From an uncultured Clostridia bacterium (GTDB lineage Bacteria; Bacillota; Clostridia; Christensenellales; CAMQZB01): a stretch of 64,000 nt of DNA. The stretch is from contig CAMQZB010000009.1 in NCBI GenBank assembly GCA_947039455.1, positions 1 through 64,000 of the forward strand, given 5' to 3'. The translations under genes and the position numbers were made by a program. The stretch's first letter is position 1; every line of letters begins with the position of its first letter. Positions 37,356 to 47,260 of this stretch are shown here, piece by piece. The notes below the pieces were generated by a model. The model made no database searches and had not been told where the DNA came from. It was given only the letters and a program-made list of their open reading frames with translations.

Positions 37356-38357
37356 ATGGAAAAGAAGTATCAAGTATTTATCAGCTCTACATATATTGAT
37401 TTAATAGAAGAACGAAAAGCAGTGACAGAAACTCTTCTATCGGCAGATTGCATACCAGCTGGAATGGAAGCATTTTGTGCAGAAGATGACGAACAGTTTA
37501 ATGTGATAAAAAAAGTAATTGATTTATGCGATTACTATATTTTAATATTAGGAAAAAGATATGGCTCTATTAATTCTGAAACGCACTTAAGTTATACTGA
37601 AATGGAGTACGATTATGCACTAAGTAGAGGCGTTCCAATTTTGGTGTTTCCTATTGATGGCAGGATGGGTAAGGATCCGGATGAGGACGAAATGGCGAAC
37701 AATTTGCTTAAATTGTTTAAAATTAAAGTATCGGATAAGAGGTTGACTTCGGGGAGTTGGAAAAATGCTGAAGAGTTGTCTAAACAAGTTGCTTTGGCTA
37801 TGCCCAAGATTATTGCACGAAAGAAACGACCAGGTTGGGTTAGGGGAGATGCTGTAGTCAATTTGGAACACGGAAAAGATAATTCTAAAAAAATTGATTC
37901 GGTTCTGGAATTGTTTGATAATAATGACAGCGATTCAAAACAAAAAGCACAGTATGTTGAAAGGGCGTTAGGTGTAGAAGGCTTAACCGTTCTATATTAT
38001 ATTTTTGATTCGTATAAGAAGAAAATACCTAATATTGAAAATGGCATAGATGTTTTTGAATTAACAATATTTGCTAAATGGCCGAAAATTAAAGAATTGT
38101 TGAAAAATGCAAAATTCGCTAACGATCAAAATGAGAAAGAAAAACAAGCCAAAATAAGAGAGTATTATCAACAAGGCATCGATGAATTAAAAAACATCAA
38201 AATAGTTGATTTTGTTGAGGATTATAATTATATTGATTATGATTATTATTATCTAGACTATGAATTTGAAATGATTTTAGAAAATAAGAATAAGAGAGAT
38301 GACATAATGAATAGGATAGAGGAGTTAATCCAGGAGAAAGTACAGTATGAAAAATAA
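37356..38357 (+). CDS. DUF4062-domain (TIR-superfamily) protein
   Basis: A 333-aa protein. Residues 5-105 are a DUF4062 domain: YQVFISSTYIDLIEERKAV, GMEAFCAEDDEQF, YYILILGKRYGSI, SYTEMEYDYAL. The domain belongs to the TIR/STIR-like superfamily; the Glu pair in SYTEMEYDYA is at the position of the catalytic Glu. The C-terminal 200 residues are helical and acidic, ending in a lysine-rich helix, without a known domain. An AAGGAAGG site precedes the ATG. It overlaps the SEFIR gene by 11 bases, so the two are one unit. Confidence 0.8.
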   Translation: MEKKYQVFISSTYIDLIEERKAVTETLLSADCIPAGMEAFCAEDDEQFNVIKKVIDLCDYYILILGKRYGSINSETHLSYTEMEYDYALSRGVPILVFPIDGRMGKDPDEDEMANNLLKLFKIKVSDKRLTSGSWKNAEELSKQVALAMPKIIARKKRPGWVRGDAVVNLEHGKDNSKKIDSVLELFDNNDSDSKQKAQYVERALGVEGLTVLYYIFDSYKKKIPNIENGIDVFELTIFAKWPKIKELLKNAKFANDQNEKEKQAKIREYYQQGIDELKNIKIVDFVEDYNYIDYDYYYLDYEFEMILENKNKRDDIMNRIEELIQEKVQYEK

Positions 38358-39807
38358 AATAGATAAACCAAAAGTATTTATATCTTACGCGTGGGGCACT
38401 GAAGAAAACCAACAAAACGTTTTGGCATTTGCAGAAAGGCTGATTGGCGATGGTATAGATGTTTTATTAGATAAATGGGAATTAGATGAAGGTAATTTTA
38501 CTTATCAGTATATGGAGCAAAGTGTCAATGATGAAACGATATCGAACGTTTTAATGTTGTTAGACCCTGAATATACCTTGAAGGCAAATGAAAAGAGGGG
38601 AGGGGCAGGCGTTGAAGCGCAAATTATTTCTGCAGACTTATATAATAAAACAAAGCAAACAAAATATTTGCCAATAATTTTCAGCAGAGATGCTAGTGGA
38701 AATGTGTGTAAGCCTACATTTTTAACTGGAACTTTACATTTTGATTTTACTGACTCCGAAACCTATGAGATTCAATATCAAAAGCTAGTTAAAGGATTGT
38801 TTGGAGTAGAAATTTATACAAAACCAGAGATTGGCAGAAAACCATCTTGGGTTGAGTCTACAACGAGAATTTCATTAGCAACTAAAGTTCAATATAACTC
38901 ATTGGTTAAAAATATTCCTGAAAAAATAAAAAAAGTTGATTTGAAAAAATATTTGAATGATATTGCAAAAAACATTATAGAAAAAGATATTAGCGATGTA
39001 ATGGTAGATAGAAGAATAGTTAATTCAGAGTATATAAAAGCATATCGAGAATTTGAAGATATGAGAGACGTATACTTAGAGTTGTTAAGTAAAGCACAGT
39101 ACGTTGAAAATAATGAAAGAATAATTGCAGACTTTTTAGAAGAATTGTATAAATTAATTTATCAGTTAGGATCTGAATTTGATGATAATCAGTTAAGAAA
39201 AACTTTACTTCATGAAATGTTTATATATACTATTGCAGGATATTATAAAAAGAAAGATTATTCGGCATTGGGTTATATATTAGGAAAATCTTATATAAAA
39301 TATAACAAATATCATATTGTGGCGTCAAGCTATCACATGTTTTACAATACTACTTTTGGTTATTTGGACAATGCAATTAATGAACGAGATGGACAAAGTT
39401 TTATCACCGGCACAGCAAAATTTTGGGTGGATAATATTAATGTAAATTTTTGTACAAAAGAAGAATTTGTTTTTGCGGATATACTGTGTCACAATTATTT
39501 TCTATTTGGTAATGGAATTATTGAAAAAGATTATGGTACTTGGTTTTCAAAAAGTTATATATATAATAATGAATATGTATCTGAAATTAAGGCAATGAGT
39601 ATTAAATTAGCTTCAAATGAATATTTGACTGATGTGATTAATATTTTCAATTATGAAAACATTAACGAGTTTGTAAATCATGTAAAGTTAATTGCAAACA
39701 AAATTTTTGCAAATGAAATAAAAAGAAGTGGATATTCTTATGAGTTTTATGATATTCCATTAATTTCGGATTACATAAAAATTGAAGCGATGGGAACATT
39801 GCGTTAA
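38347..39807 (+). CDS. SEFIR-domain protein
   Basis: A 486-aa protein. Residues about 7-140 form a SEFIR domain: KVFISYAWGTEENQ, LIGDGIDVLLDKWELDEG, YMEQSVNDE, then VLMLLDPEY. SEFIR is the TIR-related domain of eukaryotic IL-17 receptors and also occurs in bacterial defence proteins. The rest (about 170-486) is a large helical part with no recognised domain and may be the sensor. Coupled translation with the DUF4062 gene suggests that the products act together; a terminator closes the unit. Confidence 0.82.
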   Translation: MKNKIDKPKVFISYAWGTEENQQNVLAFAERLIGDGIDVLLDKWELDEGNFTYQYMEQSVNDETISNVLMLLDPEYTLKANEKRGGAGVEAQIISADLYNKTKQTKYLPIIFSRDASGNVCKPTFLTGTLHFDFTDSETYEIQYQKLVKGLFGVEIYTKPEIGRKPSWVESTTRISLATKVQYNSLVKNIPEKIKKVDLKKYLNDIAKNIIEKDISDVMVDRRIVNSEYIKAYREFEDMRDVYLELLSKAQYVENNERIIADFLEELYKLIYQLGSEFDDNQLRKTLLHEMFIYTIAGYYKKKDYSALGYILGKSYIKYNKYHIVASSYHMFYNTTFGYLDNAINERDGQSFITGTAKFWVDNINVNFCTKEEFVFADILCHNYFLFGNGIIEKDYGTWFSKSYIYNNEYVSEIKAMSIKLASNEYLTDVINIFNYENINEFVNHVKLIANKIFANEIKRSGYSYEFYDIPLISDYIKIEAMGTLR

Positions 39808-39853
39808 GAAGTAATAAATAAATGAGAATGAATAAGCATTAAGCTACTCATAC

Positions 39854-39892
39854 AATAAGCGCCTACTAGTTCGCTAGTGGGTGCTTATTTTA
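39854..39892 (+). terminator. Intrinsic terminator
   Basis: 16-base arms (39854-39869 with 39874-39889) pair with two mismatches around a TTCG tetraloop, then TTTA. It separates the TIR cluster from the type I operon. Confidence 0.8.
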
Positions 39893-40055
39893 CTACACAA
39901 TTAGACATGATTCGACATAATTAAAGTTAGCATAATAAAATTAACCAATTAACCAACCTAAAACCGCAATCTTTCGCTTATTAACATTTACAAGACATCG
40001 AATGTGTGATATAATTAAAATGGAAAATAATGATAAGTTACGGAGAAAAATACAA

Positions 40056-41822
40056 ATGACATCTTTTGAATTAGAGAAAAGAACTACGATAAATGTAGCA
40101 GAGAAAGCCAACTTGATATGGGCGATAGCGGATAAACTTGTTGGAACATACAAACCACATGAATACGGCAGGGTAATTTTGCCGATGTGTGTAATTAAAA
40201 GGTTCAGCGATGCACTTGAGAATACAAAACAAAAAGTACTTGATGAGAATGCAGAACTGGTGAAAAGGGGGTTGCAAGTAAAGGACGGATTATTGCGTCG
40301 TGCGTCAGGGTATTTGTTCTACAACACAAGCAAATTCACACTTGAGAAATTGCTATCCGACCCAGACAATATAGCGGATAACTTCCGAGCGTATTTGCAA
40401 GGATTCAGCGATAATGTAATCGATATCATACAAAAGTTTGAATTTGACAAAGAAGTGACGAAACTGGAGAACAATGGAATACTATACAATGTAATCACGG
40501 AATTTTGCACAAAGAAAGCGAACATGAGCCCAGATGTAATCTCAAGTGCGGACATGGGATATATCTTTGAGGAACTTATTAGAAAGTTCAGTGAGTCATA
40601 TGACGAGCAAGCAGGAGCTCACTTTACGGCACGAGATATAATATATTTAATGACAGATGTGCTTGTGGGCGACGACATGGAGAAATTAAAGGAAGAGGGC
40701 ATTACAACAACAGTATATGATATGACAATGGGAACAAGTCAAATGCTAGGGTGTATGACTGAACGCCTTTTAGAAATAGACAGCGAAGCGAGTATCAAAT
40801 GTTTCGGACAAGAGTTGAATGAAGAAACTTTTGCGATAGCTAAAGCCGATATGTTGATTAAGGGTGGAGATGCGGAGAACATGAAGCACGGCAACACGCT
40901 ATCTGGTGATGAATTTGAAGGTTATACCTTTGATTATATAATCAGTAATCCACCATTTGGAATAGAGTGGAAGAATGAGAAAGCTGAAGTAGAGAAAGAG
41001 AACAAAAAAGGTGATTTAGGACGTTTTGGAGTAGGATTACCGCCAATTAGTGACGGTCAACAACTTTTCATGATGAATGGTATCGCTAAATTGAAAGATA
41101 CAGGCAGAATGGCAATTATTCAAAACGGCTCACCGCTATTTTCTGGTGACGCAGGAAGTGGACAAAGTTCAATTCGTGGTCACTTGCTAGAAAATGATTG
41201 GCTTGAGGCAATTATTCAGTTGCCAAACGATATGTTTTACAATACGGGAATCGCAACATATGTTTGGGTAGTAAGTAAAAGTAAGAGTGAAAATCGTTGG
41301 GATAAAGTACAACTAATCGACGCAAGCAAATGTTTTGAGAAACGCAGAAAGAGCCTTGGAAACAAGCGTAACGAGTTTACGGCTGATTGCACTGACTTAA
41401 TCATGAAAGCATATTTGTCGGCTGTTGATGGCGTATTTGAAAGCGAAACAAGTGGAAGAATCGTTGAGAGTAAAGTTCTTGACAATGTAGACTTTAAATA
41501 TAGCAAAGTAACGGTTGAAAGACCACTTTTAGGTGAAGATGGCGAAGTGCTTTTGAAAAAAGGAAAGAAACAAGCGGACACGAAAAAACGTGATACAGAA
41601 ACAATTCCTTGGAAAGAGAATATTGAAGAATATATGGCAAAGAATGTATACCCATTTGCACCTGACGCATGGATTGACGAAGCTAAAACAAAAGTAGGCT
41701 ATGAAATTCCATTCACAAGACAATTCTACAAATACGTAGCCCCACGCAAAAGTGAGGATATTTTTGATGTGTTGAAATCTTTAGAAGAACAAGAAAACCT
41801 ACTAATGAAGGAGCTGTTCTAA
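40056..41822 (+). CDS. hsdM: Type I restriction-modification methyltransferase subunit
   Basis: A 588-aa adenine-N6 methyltransferase. An N-terminal helical HsdM domain (about 5-145) leads to the catalytic domain: AGAHFTARDIIYLMTD, motif I YDMTMGTSQMLG, motif IV NPPFGIEW. The chosen ATG follows GGAG by nine bases; earlier in-frame ATGs lack a site. The stop overlaps the start of hsdS by one base. It methylates host DNA at the sequence chosen by HsdS and is also required for restriction. Confidence 0.95.
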   Translation: MTSFELEKRTTINVAEKANLIWAIADKLVGTYKPHEYGRVILPMCVIKRFSDALENTKQKVLDENAELVKRGLQVKDGLLRRASGYLFYNTSKFTLEKLLSDPDNIADNFRAYLQGFSDNVIDIIQKFEFDKEVTKLENNGILYNVITEFCTKKANMSPDVISSADMGYIFEELIRKFSESYDEQAGAHFTARDIIYLMTDVLVGDDMEKLKEEGITTTVYDMTMGTSQMLGCMTERLLEIDSEASIKCFGQELNEETFAIAKADMLIKGGDAENMKHGNTLSGDEFEGYTFDYIISNPPFGIEWKNEKAEVEKENKKGDLGRFGVGLPPISDGQQLFMMNGIAKLKDTGRMAIIQNGSPLFSGDAGSGQSSIRGHLLENDWLEAIIQLPNDMFYNTGIATYVWVVSKSKSENRWDKVQLIDASKCFEKRRKSLGNKRNEFTADCTDLIMKAYLSAVDGVFESETSGRIVESKVLDNVDFKYSKVTVERPLLGEDGEVLLKKGKKQADTKKRDTETIPWKENIEEYMAKNVYPFAPDAWIDEAKTKVGYEIPFTRQFYKYVAPRKSEDIFDVLKSLEEQENLLMKELF

Positions 41823-43117
41823 TGCGTAAAATGAAAGACAGCGGAATAGCATGGATAGGCGACATTCCTGAAAATTGGGAATGTGAACCTCTAAAATCAG
41901 TTTTGAATGATAGAAAAGAAATGAATAATCCTATTAAGACAAATTTTATACTTTCTCTTACTAATGATAGGGGCGTGATACCGTATACTGATAAGGGCGA
42001 TGTGGGAAATAAGTCAAAAGAAGATTTAACTGGGTATAAACTCGCTTATCCTAACGATATTGTTTTAAATAGTATGAATGTTATTATTGGTTCTGTGAAC
42101 TTATCTAAATATTTTGGTGCAGTTAGTCCAGTGTACTATATGTTATATTTGAGGAACGAAAAACAAGACATTAGATTCTACAACTATATTTTTCAAACTA
42201 AAGTTTTTCAAAACAATTTGAAAGGTTATGGAAATGGAATAATGGAAATAAGAATGAGAATTCAAATGTCTAAATTAAATACTATTTATTTAGCTTATCC
42301 AAACAATGAGGATCAGAAAAAGATAGCGGATTATCTTGATTTGAAGTGTGGGAAGGTTGATGAGCTTGTGGGATTGCAAGAAAATATGATCAAAGAATTA
42401 AAAGATTACAAACAAAGCGTAATCACCGAAGCCGTAACAAAAGGCCTAAACAAATCCGCCCCAATGAAACCCAGCGGAATAGACTGGATAGGCGAAATCC
42501 CTGAAAGTTGGGAAGTTAATAGAATGAGATACCTTGCTATTATGCAAAATGGAATTAATATCTCTAGAGAGTCATTTGGGTTTGGATATCCATTTGTAAG
42601 CTATGGAGATGTTTATAGAAATAGTTTACTGCCATTTGAAGTAGTTGGATTGGTTAATAGCGCAATTGCTGATAGAGAGAATTATTCAGTAAAGAAAGGC
42701 GATGTTTTTTTTACTAGAACTTCAGAAACTATAGCAGAAATAGCATTGTCTAGTACATGTACTAAAACAATAGAAAATGCAGTTTTTGCTGGATTTTTGA
42801 TTAGAGCAAGACTTATAAGCAATAAAATTAATATTGACTATGGTAAATATTATTTTAGGAGTAGTCACTTACGAAAATATTTTGTTGAAGCAATGAATAT
42901 TATTACTAGAGCGTCATTAAGTCAAGAATTGTTGAAAGATTTAATGGTGCTAATTCCACCGCAACAAGAGCAACAAGAAATAGCTGATTATCTTGATAAG
43001 AAGTGTGAGCAAATTGACAAACTAATAGCAATCAAACAACAAAAAATCCAAGAACTAAAAGACTACAAAAAATCCCTAATCTACGAACACGTAACCGGCA
43101 AAAAGGAAGTGATGTGA
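41822..43117 (+). CDS. hsdS: Type I restriction-modification specificity subunit
   Basis: A 431-aa protein with two target recognition domains, each introduced by a repeated phrase (WIGDIPENWE near 11 and WIGEIPESWE near 222) and each followed by a conserved helix ending in KELKDYKQSVITE or QELKDYKKSLIYE. The two domains read the halves of a bipartite target, which cannot be predicted by eye. There is only one hsdS and no invertible repeats around it, so shuffling is not indicated. Confidence 0.93.
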   Translation: MRKMKDSGIAWIGDIPENWECEPLKSVLNDRKEMNNPIKTNFILSLTNDRGVIPYTDKGDVGNKSKEDLTGYKLAYPNDIVLNSMNVIIGSVNLSKYFGAVSPVYYMLYLRNEKQDIRFYNYIFQTKVFQNNLKGYGNGIMEIRMRIQMSKLNTIYLAYPNNEDQKKIADYLDLKCGKVDELVGLQENMIKELKDYKQSVITEAVTKGLNKSAPMKPSGIDWIGEIPESWEVNRMRYLAIMQNGINISRESFGFGYPFVSYGDVYRNSLLPFEVVGLVNSAIADRENYSVKKGDVFFTRTSETIAEIALSSTCTKTIENAVFAGFLIRARLISNKINIDYGKYYFRSSHLRKYFVEAMNIITRASLSQELLKDLMVLIPPQQEQQEIADYLDKKCEQIDKLIAIKQQKIQELKDYKKSLIYEHVTGKKEVM

Positions 43118-44178
43118 TGACAGAAGAATTAACACAAATAGCATTTATCATTAATTTGGTTTTAGCAGGATTACTCATTATTTCGATATTAATTATAGTA
43201 GCTGCTTTTAAGAATAAATATGAAAAAAGAGTAATAATTGTTTATTATGCATTGCAGATTTACAGTTTTATCTATAATTTTTTTAGTGTGTTGGTAATGA
43301 TGGTAGCTATAGATCATAATTTTACTGAATTTATATTTCAATATGGAATAATTACTGTTTGCGTTAACATTGCATTATTATGGTTAACTTTTTTCTGTAA
43401 AAATGAAAATAAAAAAATATTTGAAGAAAACTATAGTAATATTCCGGCTGCATTATTAAATGTTATTTGCATAGTCGCTTCAATTGTTATAATGATTTAT
43501 GTTATACCTGATTCGAACTTAAGTCAAATTATTTTAACTATAACAGTTACGCTGTTTGGTAGTTTCCTTACCCTTTTTAGCGTTAGTTGGACAAATAAAA
43601 AACAAGACGACAGAAGACGAGATGAAGAAATAGCAAAAAACACTCCTTATTTTAATATAGAAGATAGTGCAAGTAAACCATATATGATATTAATTGAAGA
43701 ACGAATAAACTTAGATTTTGAACATATTAGAGGATTCTATTTGAAAAACGTTGAAGACATTAACTATATTCCTATAGGATATTTGTTAAATGACAACTAT
43801 ACTAGATTTGTAATTAATAAAATAGCATTAAGTAATACTACGTTAGCAATTGGTGATATTGCACTAAGCGGTGAATTGCGTTCATTCTATATTGTGATAA
43901 AAAATCTTAAAGGTAATTATTTCCAATATGAAATTACAATTGAAAATGAAGAGTGTAAAGATAGGAAGATTAATTCAAATACATTGGATATAACATATGT
44001 TAAAAATGGACGTTTTAATAAAATCGCACATTCAATTGGATTGCCAGAACATATTACAAAAGTTAGTACATTGAGAAAAATTAAAGGCTATACGCCTGAT
44101 TATGTGCTTAAAGCTGAAAAGAAACTAGCGAAGATAGAAAAGAAAGAGAATAAAATTAAGAAGAAAAAGGAGAAATAA
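43117..44178 (+). CDS. Unknown membrane protein inside the type I operon
   Basis: A 353-aa protein beginning at the ATG that overlaps the hsdS stop (TGATG), after AAGGAAG. Five hydrophobic segments lie in the first 157 residues (about 7-30, 39-61, 72-91, 109-127, 133-155), then comes a cytoplasmic part of about 200 residues with beta-like strands, and a very basic C-terminal tail (EKKLAKIEKKENKIKKKKEK). I recognise no family. It ends one base before hsdR and shares its operon, so it is probably functionally linked to the restriction system, perhaps as a separate membrane effector. That link is inference. Confidence 0.75.
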   Translation: MTEELTQIAFIINLVLAGLLIISILIIVAAFKNKYEKRVIIVYYALQIYSFIYNFFSVLVMMVAIDHNFTEFIFQYGIITVCVNIALLWLTFFCKNENKKIFEENYSNIPAALLNVICIVASIVIMIYVIPDSNLSQIILTITVTLFGSFLTLFSVSWTNKKQDDRRRDEEIAKNTPYFNIEDSASKPYMILIEERINLDFEHIRGFYLKNVEDINYIPIGYLLNDNYTRFVINKIALSNTTLAIGDIALSGELRSFYIVIKNLKGNYFQYEITIENEECKDRKINSNTLDITYVKNGRFNKIAHSIGLPEHITKVSTLRKIKGYTPDYVLKAEKKLAKIEKKENKIKKKKEK

Positions 44179-44179
44179 C

Positions 44180-47100
44180 ATGGCAGTAACAGAAACTAAT
44201 GAGAAGAGATTTGAGCAGGATATTGAGTCGTATTTATTGAGTGACGGCGGTTATGTTAAGGGCAATCAGACTTTTTATGATAAATCTCGTGCTATTGATT
44301 TAACTCAACTTCTTGCTTTTATTAGAAATACTCAAAGCAAAGCTTGGGACAGGTATTCGAAAATATATGGCGCTAGTGCGGAAAATCAACTTTATAAACG
44401 CTTTCAAGATGAAGTTGTTTCTAAAGGGTTAGTTCATGTTCTTCGAAACGGTATCAAAGACAGGGGTGTTGATTTGAAAATTTGCTACTTTGAGCCTGCT
44501 TCCACTATCAATGATGTGCTTGTTGAAAAATACAACAGCAATATTTTGTCTTGCACTCGTCAATTTCGTTATAGCACTGAAAATAATAATTCAATCGACA
44601 TGGTGTTATCTCTAAATGGTATCCCTATTGTTGCCATCGAACTGAAAAATCAATTAACTGGTCAAAACGTTGAGCATGCTAAGATTCAGTTCATGAAAGA
44701 CAGAAATCCTAAAGAGATTTTGTTTCAATTCAATCGTCGCTGTCTTGTTTGCTTTGCTTGCGATCACTATGACGTTTGGATGACTACTGAACTGAAAGGT
44801 GAAAATACTTTCTTCTTGCCCTTCAACCAAGGTAGCAACGGTGCTGGTCAAATCGGTGGCAGTGGAAATCCGCCACGTGATGATTATGCTATTGCTTATC
44901 TTTGGGAAAATGTTTTGCAAAAAGATAAATTAATGGCGATTTTGCAAAAATACATAAATGTTCAAATTGAAGAAAAAACTAAAATAGAAAACGGCAGAAA
45001 AACTACTTTCAAAAGTGCTCCTAAACTAATTTTTCCAAGATACCATCAACTTGATGTTGTTGAAAAATTAGTCGATAGTGTGAAATCTATTGGAAGTGGC
45101 AAAAATTATCTAATCCAACACAGTGCAGGTAGTGGAAAATCTAACAGCATTGCTTGGCTTACTTACCGTTTGGCTCAACTTCACAATAAGTTGGAAGAGG
45201 ACGTTTTTCAAACTGTTTTTGTTGTTACTGACAGACGTGTTTTAAACAGGCAATTGCAAAATACTGTTACTGGATTCGACCACAAGATAGGTCAAATTGT
45301 TACTATTACCGACAAGGATAATTCAACAGTACTAAAAGAAGCTATCGACGACGGCAAGCGAATTATTATCACTACTTTGCACCGTTTCCCTATCATTTAC
45401 CAAGCCGTTGACGCTCAAAAAGGTAAGCGTTTTGCTATTATTGTAGATGAGGCTCACTCGTCTCAAACTGGTAATTCAGCTAAGAAGCTGAAAGCCACTC
45501 TTGCGGATACTTCAATCGGCGTAAGTGAATACGCTGATATGAATGACGTTTCGGAAAATGATGTGGATACACTTGATGTGATTACTCGTGAACTTTTATC
45601 TCAAGGTATGCACGATAATTTGTCTTTCTTTGCATTTACTGCTACGCCAAAACCTAAAACCCTTGAAATGTTCGGAGAGCCTCTTCCTAATGGCGAATAT
45701 GATTCTTTCCATCACTATTCAATGCGACAAGCCATTTCAGAAGGCTTTATTCTTGATGTATTAAAGTACTATAACACCATGGAAAGTACTTGTAAAATTG
45801 TTAAAACTGTTAACGATAACCCTGAATATGAGGAAGTTCCTGCTGTTAAAGCAATCAGGAAATACCAAAAAAATCACACTGATGTTATGCAACAAAAAGT
45901 TGAGATTATGGTGGAACAATTCCGCCAAGTTACTCTTAATAAAATCGGTGGCAAAGCTAAAGCAATGATTGTTTCTCCAAGCCGTTTCCACGCTGTTAAA
46001 TACTATCATATGATTAACGATTATGTTTTAAAGAAAGGTTATAACGATGTGAAACCCCTAATAGCTTTTTCTGGTACTATCACCGTTGACGGCGTTGAAT
46101 ATACTGAAACGCAAATGAATTCTACAGCAGATTTGAAGATTTCAGAAGCGCAATTACCTGATTACTTCGCAAGCGATTCTTTCAATCTGCTTTTAGTTGC
46201 TGATAAATATCAAACGGGTTTTGACGAACCTAAATTACATACTATGTTTGTGGATAAAGGACTAAGCGGTGTAAAAGCTGTTCAAACCCTTTCAAGACTT
46301 AATCGTACTTGTAGCGGAAAGAACGACACTTATGTTCTTGATTTCGTCAACAACGTAGATGATATCCAAACAGCTTTTAACACTTTTTACGAAGATACTA
46401 AACTTGAAAAAGCCTTAGACGTGAACATCGTTTACAACTACTATGACAACATGATTAGTTACAATGTTTTTAACACTGAAGATGTTGATAAGTTTGTAGA
46501 GTTATATAGAAAGAAAAATAATCAAAATAATAAAGATTTAGGCAAGATTTCATCTCATGTGCAAAATGCTGTTAATAGATATAACGACCTTAACGAGGAA
46601 CATCGTTTCGCATTCCGTGACTGTTTGAAAAATTTCTTGCGTTTCTATGCTTATATTACTCAAATTGTCAGAATGTTCGATAAGGATTTGCATAAAACAT
46701 ATTTATTCTGCGAATTTTTATTTAGATTAATTCCAGTTAATCCAAGTGAGCCAGTTAAACTTGAAGATAAAATTACTCTTTATAACTCAAAACTTACTGA
46801 AACTTTCAGCGGATCTATTGAGCTGGATGAAACTTCAAAAGATAGAATATTACCTCCAGAAAACCCAAAGAAGGGTGCTAAGAAACTTGACAAGAAAGAG
46901 TTGCTTGACAATATAATAGCTAAAATTAACCTACAAAGCAATCTGGAGCTTTCTGGTGTGGAAATGCACATCATTGAAGTAATATTTGACAAAATGTACT
47001 TCAACAATAAAGCATTGAAGAAACACGCTAAAATGAGCGACAGTGATATGTTTGAAAAAAGCATCTTCCCTGAAGAATTTGACAAAACCGCTCAAGACTG

Positions 47101-47215
47101 CTATTCTCAACAAATTGATGGTTACGTCAAACTATTTGAAAATACTGAATTCTACAAGACCATCAAAAACGAAATGGCAAAAGCAATGTATCTAAGCCTA
47201 AGAAGCAAGAAGTGA
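44180..47215 (+). CDS. hsdR: Type I restriction enzyme R subunit
   Basis: A 1011-aa motor-nuclease. The N-terminal PD-(D/E)xK domain shows NSIDMVLSLNG then IVAIELKNQ (about 140-157). The SF2 motor has Walker A HSAGSGKSN (about 314), DEAH (about 422), ATPKPKT and VADKYQTGFDEP, and the C-terminal helical domain binds the HsdM-HsdS core. AAGGAGA precedes the ATG. All core motifs are present, so the system is likely active. The ribosome binding site lies in the tail of the membrane protein gene. Confidence 0.95.
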   Translation: MAVTETNEKRFEQDIESYLLSDGGYVKGNQTFYDKSRAIDLTQLLAFIRNTQSKAWDRYSKIYGASAENQLYKRFQDEVVSKGLVHVLRNGIKDRGVDLKICYFEPASTINDVLVEKYNSNILSCTRQFRYSTENNNSIDMVLSLNGIPIVAIELKNQLTGQNVEHAKIQFMKDRNPKEILFQFNRRCLVCFACDHYDVWMTTELKGENTFFLPFNQGSNGAGQIGGSGNPPRDDYAIAYLWENVLQKDKLMAILQKYINVQIEEKTKIENGRKTTFKSAPKLIFPRYHQLDVVEKLVDSVKSIGSGKNYLIQHSAGSGKSNSIAWLTYRLAQLHNKLEEDVFQTVFVVTDRRVLNRQLQNTVTGFDHKIGQIVTITDKDNSTVLKEAIDDGKRIIITTLHRFPIIYQAVDAQKGKRFAIIVDEAHSSQTGNSAKKLKATLADTSIGVSEYADMNDVSENDVDTLDVITRELLSQGMHDNLSFFAFTATPKPKTLEMFGEPLPNGEYDSFHHYSMRQAISEGFILDVLKYYNTMESTCKIVKTVNDNPEYEEVPAVKAIRKYQKNHTDVMQQKVEIMVEQFRQVTLNKIGGKAKAMIVSPSRFHAVKYYHMINDYVLKKGYNDVKPLIAFSGTITVDGVEYTETQMNSTADLKISEAQLPDYFASDSFNLLLVADKYQTGFDEPKLHTMFVDKGLSGVKAVQTLSRLNRTCSGKNDTYVLDFVNNVDDIQTAFNTFYEDTKLEKALDVNIVYNYYDNMISYNVFNTEDVDKFVELYRKKNNQNNKDLGKISSHVQNAVNRYNDLNEEHRFAFRDCLKNFLRFYAYITQIVRMFDKDLHKTYLFCEFLFRLIPVNPSEPVKLEDKITLYNSKLTETFSGSIELDETSKDRILPPENPKKGAKKLDKKELLDNIIAKINLQSNLELSGVEMHIIEVIFDKMYFNNKALKKHAKMSDSDMFEKSIFPEEFDKTAQDCYSQQIDGYVKLFENTEFYKTIKNEMAKAMYLSLRSKK

Positions 47216-47260
47216 TCTTGTATATTTAATATGATAACAGTTAAGAGATAAGGGGAAAAT

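Noticed and set aside
40056-41822. Inactive HsdM because motif I reads TMGTSQMLG rather than the usual glycine-rich loop
   Set aside because: This variant is familiar among type I methylases, and the NPPF motif and all other parts are intact.
41822-43117. Phase-variable specificity gene
   Set aside because: Only one hsdS is present, with no second partial hsdS, no recombinase beside it and no inverted repeats flanking it; the internal repeats are the normal conserved regions.
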